The notes below the pieces were generated by a model that was given only the letters and a program-made list of their open reading frames with translations, was not told the DNA's origin and searched no databases. Shown here piece by piece: positions 56,460-64,000 of a stretch of 64,000 nucleotides of DNA. Source of the DNA: Azadirachta indica (taxonomy: Eukaryota > Streptophyta > Magnoliopsida > Sapindales > Meliaceae); contig CM040442.1 in assembly GCA_022749755.1 (NCBI GenBank), positions 16,590,457 through 16,654,456 on the forward strand. The letters are read 5' to 3'. Position numbers and translations under genes: made by a program. Each line of letters begins with the position of its first letter. The first letter of the stretch is position 1.

Positions 56460-58067
56460 TTATACGTTCTCACGTATCCCACAAGTATATAGGGGTCGTA
56501 AAAGTAATAAATGGAAAGAAAGGATTGTTGTACCCACAATGACCAAATTTTTGAATTTTTATATTAAGTACTGTGACCATGGTAGATTAACTTTATCTAC
56601 ATACTTAAAAAATTGCAGAAGAAAACAAATATAATTGAAATTGACACAAAGGTAAATAATTGATTAAAAATTAAAACTAACAAATTAAACTAATTACAAA
56701 GAAAATATGCAGAAACTAATATGAAAAATAGTTTTAGGATTTCGATTTCACTTAACCCTTACCATATCTCTCCTAGTTTTGGAATTTGCTAAGTTTTTAT
56801 TTTTAATATACTAATCACAGGTGCTAAGCAACCTTGTTTCCTCTCTTGAGTACTTAACTAGGTCTATGTTTAGTTAAATCAATTGATATTCTTATTTAAC
56901 TAAGTTAATTTAATGCTCCTTAAATCCAACCTGTTATTAATTCTTAGAAATTAATTCACCTTTTGGTTCATTAAATTCTAGTATTAATGTGATTTTCTAG
57001 TCATTGATATTCTTCCGAACTCTCGATATATTATATTGAGCTTTTCAAATCTCACGAACAATCTAGACTATCTTTAGTACCAATTCATTCATGTTTAATC
57101 TAATAATTCATTATACAATAAATCATTAAAATTAAGTGCAAGAAAAACCCAAGAGATTAAAAATTAATAACAATAACAAATTCTTTCATGAGTCAAAACA
57201 TGATAAAATTAGGTTATATCAAAATCGTAGAACATAAAAATTTAGCCTAACATATTAAAAATCAAACACAAATTCATAATAAAATTCATCATTTTTACAA
57301 CAATCCAGCAATAAAATAAAATGAATTTCAAAACAAAGGTGAGAGTTTGAGAAGACGAATCTAATAATGAAGGCCAAATCAATCTTCAAGCTTTTTCCAA
57401 GACCTTCAAACTTGATTCTTCCCTTTCTCTCTCTAAAAAACCTTTTTATTCTCCTCCCTCTCTCTCTAAATAAAAACCCTTTTCTATTCTTCGATATCCC
57501 TTTGTATATGATCGCTGATGTCTTAAAATTAAAAAAACCTATGATGAACCAAATCGGGCCACAAAAATCTGATCCTAAAGCTAAAAATTCGACTGAAATT
57601 CGGCCCACGCGGCACGGCTACATGCCCGGATTAGCGCGGCCGCATAGTTGACATAAGCTTGAAAGAACATCTCATGGCGTGGGCGCGCCAAGCTTGGTGC
57701 GACCGTGCACCACATTCTACCATCGGTGGCGTTGGAAATCGGCCCGCGATTTGCACCAAATTATGGATACTATAAATTAAGTCCTTTACTCTTTTTTAAT
57801 TAAGTGCTTGGGTTTTCCTATATTGCATTTTGGTATCCTAGACTTTACTTCTTGTATTTAAATGTTTTATTTTCTTGCATTTTTGTCCCAATCTTTTATG
57901 ACTTGTCCTTTTTGTCCTGTTTTGTGCCGCTTATCACTTTAATTACAATTTTCTTCATTTCTACACAAAGACAATGAATTTTATTAAAACAACATTACTG
58001 CTTGAGAATTTTTGCATATATTTAATTTTGAAAGTTTAGAATAAGTGAATAAATTACTTACCTATTA
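56460..58067 (-). repeat. 5' LTR of nested Athila-type element
   Basis: Matches 49829-51421. The terminal TG is mutated to TT on the inner side and the outer CA to TA. The outer neighbour is the target duplication TCTTA at 58068-58072. Confidence 0.9.
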
Positions 58068-58072
58068 TCTTA

Positions 58073-58250
58073 CCTTGCTAAACTCCTTGTTTCTACAAAT
58101 ACTTCTTTCCTTTGAGTTACAGAATAGCAAATCTATATTTCCTAATTAAACTTTAACAATGGAGTTGAATTAAAACAGTATCAATTTTCAGAATTAAATA
58201 TTTTTCAAATATATTTAATTGCTGTATAACGCCAAACAAAAATCCTAACA
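58073..58250 (-). repeat. 5' LTR of SIRE-like element, proximal part
   Basis: Continues the split LTR: CCTTGCTAAACTCCTTGTTT matches CCTTACTAAACTCCTCATTT at 46258. On the minus strand it starts TGTTAGGATTTTTGTTTGGC at 58250. Confidence 0.85.
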
Positions 58251-58400
58251 ATGACCTAGTTCCTTAATAGCATTGCTGCTTCTATCCAACTCTTCCAAGT
58301 TTTTGAAACTCTCCAAAATAAATTTACCTTCCTTTAGCCCCAGTTTAGGTATACTGATTGCTTCGTCAATGCTATTCCCGCAGCTTAATTTTTGTAAATA
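58251..58400 (-). pseudogene. LRR receptor fragment interrupted by the SIRE-like element
   Basis: The minus strand reads LQKLSCGNSIDEAISIPKLG and FKNLEELDRSSNAIKELG, giving an LRR-like LxxLDxSxNxI pattern. It stops at 58251 where the copia LTR begins. With the exon relics at 43-45.5 kb it probably belongs to a receptor-like-protein gene on the minus strand that was split by the insertion. Assignment is by pattern only. Confidence 0.5.
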
Positions 58401-58887
58401 GCGCATTTATTTAAAGCAATTACATAAAATATGGAGTGATTTATTTCACTATGAAGGATCAATATTTATGTAAGGGATTCATTTTCTTTGTAATAGTACC
58501 TATTAAATATTTTGCAATTGGCCTGAAGTTATTCTTCAAGAGATATTATCAGTGACCAAATCTTTAAATTGTCAGCATATATAGCTATGGTTGGCTGCAA
58601 ATTAAAATGAGCCAAGTCATATAATGCAGGAATTAATGTGCTTAAGTTATTATTGAACATCGAGGAACAATTAATGAGAAGTAAGCATGAAAACATATAA
58701 ACAATTGTTTGTGCCCAATTTATTGATATATAATGCTTCACTGTTTGTTCACATTTCAATTCATCATTCTCTGGGAATAGACTTTTTCTCTTATTTCATC
58801 CAGAATTTCTTGTTTCATCATCTAATCAAGAACTCTTCCATACTACAAATATATATATATATATATATATAACAAGAAAATTATAAT
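58401..58887. other. Tract between LRR fragment and copia LTR
   Basis: A minus-strand frame of 76 codons (58529-58759) contains FNNNLSTLIPALYDLAHFNL, loosely LRR-like, but is too weak to call. A (TA)n run lies at 58849-58870. Confidence 0.35.
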
Positions 58888-60501
58888 TGTCGGAACAAAA
58901 TAGCAAAATCAGCAGAAAAATAACCCAAGATAATTTCAAAAGGTATATATGAGTATATAACTTTAATATCAAATTAGTAGCAAGAAGAAGAAAATACCTC
59001 TTGAACCTATCAATTATCTTTGTTGTAGGTTTTCCTTCACTAATAATTTTCAAACGAATCCTTCTTCAGTAATAGTAAAGAGAAGAGCAAGCTTCTTTAT
59101 TATAATAGAAGGGCTTCTTAATATTTTAGAAAAAAGTGAAACACTCTATTTTCCTTTTCCTCTTTGGAGAATATGTAAAAAGAAAACTTTGATTTTCTCC
59201 ATTATTTTTCATATAATCTCTTTTAAATAAAACACTATTAATTAAATGAAATTAATTAATTAAATTTAAAAAACAACTCCTAGAAGTAATATTCTAAATA
59301 ACTCAAAATTAATATTTAAAAGAAACAATAAAGAGGATATATGAATATCTCTTGGGAATGTATCCATGTAATTTCTTCAATTAAATTATTTTAATATTAA
59401 TGAAAGATATTTTACCCAAAATATTTTATCAATTAATTAATTTAATCCAAATTAAAATACGTATTCCAGAAAACTATTTTTTGGACATGTAAATTAAATG
59501 CAATGATTTAGGTGGTATTAGGACCCATTGACCTACAATTTCAAGCTCTAGTAAAAATAGATAATTAATTAAACTTTTTAATTAATTAATTAATTCAATT
59601 TATTAATTCTAAAATTATTCTACTAAAAATTTGAAATGAAACTCTTAAAATCATAAATATATTTTACTTAGAAAACTTTGAGCAATCTATTGATATAATC
59701 ACTACATGCAGTTCAACCCTCTACAAATGGCTTATAATTAGAGTTAGGTTAATTTTCTATTTTATCCCGCTAATTACTTCTTTATCATCAAGTTTTGTTA
59801 ATTCTCTAGTGAATAGTTAATTTATAGACCAATTATAAATTGAGCAATCAAACTATTCAATTCTATAATTAACACTAAAAGGAACCATCTTTCTAACTTC
59901 CAAACTATGTCTGGTCCAACTTTATATAATCATATTATATAAAGTATCTCTACCATAATATCACTACATCGATAGTCTAGATAAAACTATTATATTCTCA
60001 ATGTTAGTTGACTGCATTATTAATATTTATTTAAAGAACCCAAATTTAATTAATTTATTATAGACTATTTTAGTTTATTATTCATAATGTTAATCCTTTA
60101 TATGTATAACACTTACATTTACTAAGATTATAATTAAATAAATAAACTATGCATGATATTAATTTTCATCAAATATGTACATAATTAAGTATAAACAAAG
60201 AACAATTTTATTTATTCTTGAAAATGTACAAATTACATATTTTTAGGGTACTATCCTAAAAATCTCCCCTTTGCCCTAAAGTAGGTGAGACATGTCTCTT
60301 AATCCCATAACCTATAATTCACCCTCAGACATTTTGGCAGGTAATGTCCTGTTAAATGGTTTCACAAGGTTGTGTTTGGACGCCATCTTCATAACTATCA
60401 CATCACCTTGATGCATGATCTCTCTAATAAGGTGATACTTCCTCTTTTTATGCTTTTCTCTCTTATGACTCCTCAGTTCTTTCGAATTCACATGTCACAA
60501 T
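58888..60501 (-). mobile_element. Copia element 3' end (RNase H tail plus LTR), cut by CACTA
   Basis: RNase H tail (60310-60501), polypurine-like GGGCAAAGGGGAGAT (60262-60276) and an LTR of about 1.37 kb extending to 58888 (TGTCGGAACAAAATAGC at the end). The rest of pol is displaced or lost because a CACTA terminus starts at 60502. A 75-codon minus-strand frame at 58826-59053 is LTR sequence. Confidence 0.75.
60310..60501 (-). pseudogene. Copia RNase H C-terminal tail
   Basis: The minus strand reads SHKREKHKKRKYHLIREIMH, then MASKHNLVKPFNRTLPAKMS, ending shortly before a stop. This is the KHIxxxYHFIRE...LADPFTK region of copia pol in mutated form. The 5' side stops exactly at the CACTA border at 60502. 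Confidence 0.82.
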
Positions 60502-61080
60502 CACTACTAGAAAATAATTAAAAGAGCACACTAAATAGAAGACGGTTTATTCAAAAACTGTTTTTAATTCTAAAAAATAAGAACGATTTTTATAAACTGT
60601 TTTCTAAAATATGTTTTAAGAATTGTTTTAATGAAACCGACTTTAAATTTAAAAAATAAAAACTATTTTTATAAACCATCTTCTAAAATATATGTTTAAA
60701 GAACAGTTTTAATAAAATTGACTTTAATTCTAAAATATAAAAACGATTTTTGTAAACCGTCTTCTAAAATATGTGTTTAGAGAAGTTTTAATAAACTTAT
60801 TTTTATTTTAAAAAAATATAAAAACAATTTTTAAAACGTTTTCTTTTTTCACATATTTAAATGACAGTTTTAGTAAATTATTCTTGATTTTTAAAATAAA
60901 AAATAATTTTCAAATCGTTTTCTAAAATACATATTTAGAAGAATTATAATAAAATATATTTTTATTTTAAATAATAAAAAATTATTTTAAATATTCTTCT
61001 GTTTAGAGAATAATTTTAATGTAATTGATTTCTATTTAAAATTTTAAGAAAATAATTTTTAATCTTGTTTTTGTTTACTA
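60502..61080. mobile_element. CACTA-type left terminus with subterminal repeat array
   Basis: CACTACTAGAAAATAATTA at 60502 is a CACTA terminus. It is followed by six to seven tandem units of about 80 bp (anchor CGATTTTTATAAACCGTCTTC and variants at 60584, 60664, 60744, 60825, 60904 and 60985) that become more diverged away from the end. The ACGGTTT/AAACCGT motifs match the subterminal repeats on which CACTA transposases act. No right terminus or transposase is found before 62180. Confidence 0.78.
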
Positions 61081-62180
61081 TACCACGTGAGATTGGGTTT
61101 TTTTTGAATACTAATTTAGTCAAACTTTTTGATCAGTAAATATATAAAAATTAAAAAAAAAATTACTTATTTAATTTTAATAAATGTAATTAAAGATGTT
61201 GGTGTTTGAATTAAGAATATCAAACAAAATATAGGTAAAGTATATATATACAAATTTACATAAATATAATGAATAGTAATTAAAGGATATTGTTCATGTA
61301 TTGGGCCGGTCTTTAAACAATGACCTTATTTTTATTTTTAATCTACTAATTTGCCTAATAGTATAATAGTAGACTTTGAACAATAAATGCACACACACAC
61401 AAATATATATATATATATATATAAAAAATTTCAATTTTACATTAAAAAAATTTAAATCTATTTTATAATCATAAAATCTCTAAATTATATATATATAAAT
61501 TATTAAACACACATTCTTTTCATTAATTTTTTGTTAAAATTAACTGATGACTCAATATTGATTACTTTAATAACAAAAATACATTTAACTTTTATTTAAC
61601 TAATATAATGACATAAATATTCTTTTTTAATAATTTTTAATTAATTTTTTATATAAATAAATTATTATTACATGAAAATAATTCATTTCAATTAACAAAA
61701 TAAAAGTTTAATTTATTTTTCTTCTTTTTACTTTTTATTTTAAAATTTTCAATTTTTCTTATTTGATTTTTAAATTTAAACAATTTCTACTTTTGTATTC
61801 AAATTTCTTTGAATTTTTACACTAATCTATAATTAAAACAACAATAATATATTAACAAATAATAAGCATAAATTCACTACATGTAAAAAAATAGTCATAC
61901 AAAATAAAAATAATTAAAAATACTGGTATTTGTTGAAAAAAGTAAAATATATGTTAAAAATTTTAGACAAAAAAAATATCATATATTTTTTGGACTCACT
62001 TCAAAATGAAATTGTCTCTGACATTAAGCAAATCGAAAATAATTAAATCATTGTTTTTAATTATTTTTATATTATTTGACTATTTTTCTTGTCACTTAAT
62101 GAACTTCAATTATCGATTAGAGAAAAAATAAAAAATAAAAAAGATAAATACTTCAAAACCAAAAATAAAAAATTAAAATA
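61081..62180. other. AT-rich tract, possibly CACTA interior
   Basis: No ORF. It contains a (CA)n(TA)n microsatellite at 61390-61422. It may be the interior of the CACTA element, truncated by the Athila element at 62181. Confidence 0.4.
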
Positions 62181-63251
62181 TGTTGTATAAATTACGAATA
62201 CAAGTGCATGTATCGCAAACAAGTAATACAGTGATAAGAAAGTGTTGGTCCTACAAAAAAAGTTAATTTATTAATTACCGAAGATAATTAAGTAATGAAT
62301 TTATCTGAAAAAATTAAATTAATTTAATTGAGAAAAATTAAAACAAAATAAAGTAAAATAAACTATTGAGCAATTTAATTAAAACAAATACAACTGATGG
62401 AAAGATTTAGGGCTAATGATTTCATTATATTTATTCACATCCAATTCTCCAGATAATGTTATTCTGATTTAATACCTGTGTTATTAGTTAATTATCCTAA
62501 ATTATTCGACAGTCTTTCTCGAGATTAGTCGAATCTACTTTGCACCTAAATAATTCACTATATTTATATGTGAATTAAATTAAATGAAAGTGCTTTACAT
62601 TCAGTGATAATTCTTAACTAACTACGTAAATCATATTAATACATCTCTGTCTAACATGTAATTGACGGGATTCATTACCTGTTTTAGATAATAATCAATT
62701 TTCAGTTCATATTAATCCACAAATAATTCAAATACTAACCAAATATTAAAACGCATCAATCATCATAATGAATACGCAACACTACATATTAAATCAAAAC
62801 AAATAACACAATTACACAAATTGAATGCTTCAAATAGATTAGATCATTGTCTTAGAAAACAAATTTAACTACACATCAGATAAAGTTCAAAATCCACAAT
62901 AAAAAATTTAACAATCGACAATATAAAAAACAATAACTTCACTATTGTTTAATTCAAAATAAAGGTTTAAAGACAAGAGAAAAAGATAAAACTAGATTAG
63001 GAGAGCCTTGATTTTCAAAACCTTGAACTTGATGCTCAAAAATTCTTCCAATCTCCTCTCTCTCTATCGTTTAGTTCTCTCTAAAAACTTGAACTTGATG
63101 CCCAAGAGCAGGATGAATGGCATAATGGCTAATTCTCGTGATCTACAAAAAATGCAACCAAAATATATTAAATATTAATGTAAGCAGAGGATTAAACAAA
63201 CAAATCAAATTAAAGAGTAAATGATAAGTGTGTGTTTTTACGCACTTATCA
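62181..63251 (-). repeat. 3' LTR of third Athila-type element
   Basis: On the plus strand it starts TGTTGTATAAATTACGAATA and ends TACGCACTTATCA. The inner border resembles the inner border of the nested Athila LTR (CTCACTTATCA then AAATACTC). The partner LTR is outside the window. Confidence 0.75.
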
Positions 63252-63593
63252 AATATCCCCATACTTGAATGCTTGCTTGTCCTCAAGTAAATCAAACCAA
63301 CAAAAATAGATATTGGGGAAAAGACTAAAAATAGGCAAACGTAATATTAACCCAAAAAAAAATCAAACAAACACACTTCTAGAACATGATAAATTAAACT
63401 TGAACCAAAATAGTTATTTTTTTTTTCACATATGTGTGTGATTGGTAGTAACTCACTATGTTCAACGAACGATTATTTTTCATTCATCTCCTACACTTAA
63501 TGGAAACATTGTCCTCGATGTTGAAAGATGGAAAAATAAAGGAAAAAATTAGAAAGATCTTATCTGAGAGGTAAGATGTAAGAATTTTGCCTC

Positions 63594-64000
63594 TCATTGT
63601 GCATGATTATCTTCATCTATTTGGTTGGGTGGGAATTGTGGAAGTGGTGGAAATTGAACATCGAGATGTATTTGCTGAAAATATGAAGCCAAAGTGTTGA
63701 AACAGTCCACTTGATATGATGCATCCTTGATTGCTCTTGCCGGATATTAGAAATCTCACGCCCTTGTTGAATAATTGTTTGATGCATATCGGCAATCCTT
63801 GATTGTATGGGATCTTCGTGATGTGAGGAGGAAGCTCCGGCTTCATTATCTTGATGGACAAACGGGGGATTTGGTAAGCCTTCATAAGAATTTTGTTGAC
63901 GCCTCAATCTTTCTTCATAGGCTGATCGGTATACCTCTGGAATTGCATTAAGGGAGCCTTTTCTCAGTCGAGGTAATGGTTTTCGTAGTGTTGGAACTTG
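63594..64000 (-). pseudogene. Athila-element 3' ORF, C-terminal part
   Basis: The frame is open from the window edge (64000) leftward: VPTLRKPLPRLRKGSLNAIP, EERLRRQQN, HHEDPIQSRIADMHQTIIQQ and REISNIRQEQSRM, the latter half probably coiled coil. Near 63700 a small indel changes frame. The likely original C-terminus reads VDCFNTLASYFQQIHLDVQF and ends at a stop at 63594. Its position between pol and the 3' LTR fits the extra ORF of Athila-type elements. Its function is unknown. The N-terminal part is outside the window. Confidence 0.65.

Larger units (their letters stand above)
49829..58067 (-). mobile_element. Athila-type gypsy retrotransposon, nested, with intact target duplication
   Basis: LTRs of about 1.6 kb (49829-51421 and 56460-58067) enclose gag and protease relics on the minus strand. 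The five bases outside, TCTTA (49824-49828 and 58068-58072), are identical, proving the borders. The element interrupts the 5' LTR of the SIRE-like copia element and so is younger than it. RT, RNase H, integrase and any env-like ORF are absent: protease is followed by non-coding 3' sequence. Confidence 0.93.
45604..58250 (-). mobile_element. SIRE-like copia element carrying a nested Athila insertion
   Basis: The 3' LTR is at 45604-46469. The 5' LTR is split into 49330-49828 and 58073-58250 by the Athila element. The two LTRs match along their shared length (CAACGAACACAGCTTC, CAAGTTCCTCTC, TTCAACTAAATTGTCTTC or TTCAACCAAATTGTCTTC, TTACCTTACTAAACTCCT or TTACCTTGCTAAACTCCT). A polypurine tract AAAAAGGGAGG lies next to the 3' LTR. 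The gag relic is at 48230-49325. All of pol is missing, and the first ~140 bp of the 5' LTR plus the gag N-terminus are deleted at about 49325. Confidence 0.85.
62181..64000 (-). mobile_element. Athila-type gypsy element, runs off the right edge
   Basis: A 3' LTR (62181-63251) is followed by Athila-like 3' non-coding sequence: ATACTTGAATGCTTGCTTGT next to the LTR parallels 51430, and ACATTGTCCTCGATGTT near 63505 parallels 52980. A minus-strand ORF then reaches the window end. This is a third, distinct Athila-type copy with the same orientation as the other two. Confidence 0.8.

Noticed and set aside
57255..57651. 117-codon minus and 94-codon plus frames
   Set aside because: Overlapping frames in the Athila 5' LTR that are disrupted in the 3' LTR.
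1..64000. Any intact host gene, rRNA, tRNA or organellar insertion
   Set aside because: Both strands were read for long exons, tRNA boxes and organelle-like coding. Only transposon and receptor relics were found.

Overview
This window is plant nuclear DNA, most likely from a eudicot. It is strongly AT-rich and contains no intact protein-coding gene that I can support. The evidence for a plant is the set of families present: Ty3/gypsy Tat-type and Athila-type retrotransposons, Ty1/copia elements (one SIRE-like), Mutator-like and CACTA-like DNA transposons, and broken immune-receptor genes of three classes. These are the LRR part of a CC-NB-LRR gene (RPS2/At4g27190-like), one exon of an LRR receptor kinase, and isolated LRR exons of a receptor-like protein. 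The long open frames are all pieces of decayed transposons or pseudogenes.

Layout, left to right. 1-1178: AT-rich DNA ending in a CACTA-type terminus. 2431-8984: a Tat-type gypsy element on the minus strand with both LTRs, a gag joined to reverse transcriptase by a deletion, and no integrase. It sits inside an intergenic repeat that recurs at about 13.1-15.6 kb and 42.0-42.6 kb. 10270-10518: kinase-domain exon relic (minus). 11898-13067: Mutator-like element with a smaller foldback element nested in it. 13777-15495: a 1.7-kb foldback element with very long inverted arms. 16523-17203: a MITE-like element abutting a copia LTR with a tRNA-Met-type primer-binding site (17204-18213). 18214-24651: about nine LRR exons of a CC-NB-LRR pseudogene (plus), cut by a short-LTR copia element (24652-26170, minus).

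26170-29300 is largely empty apart from a 40-bp minisatellite. About 29640-38170 is a second Tat-type gypsy element (plus) with gag, protease, RT, two RNase H domains and an integrase stub, followed by a long antisense ORF relic (35009-37600, minus). 38590-41933 is an internally deleted Athila element (minus). 42000-45600 holds the third copy of the intergenic repeat, a MITE, a Mutator-like element with a 9-bp target duplication, and three LRR exon relics (minus). 45604-58250 is a SIRE-like copia element (minus) whose 5' LTR is split by a complete Athila-type insertion (49829-58067) flanked by a perfect TCTTA duplication. 58251-58400 is another LRR fragment. It is followed by a copia 3' LTR and pol end (58888-60501), a CACTA left terminus with an 80-bp subterminal array (60502-61080), and a third Athila-type element that runs off the right edge (62181-64000).

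Taken together the window reads as a degraded disease-resistance gene cluster repeatedly invaded by transposons. The genes do not form a working pathway. I found no convincing undescribed system. The items most worth checking are the long-armed foldback elements, the three-copy intergenic repeat associated with LRR genes, the antisense ORF in the Tat element, and the nested insertion chronology.
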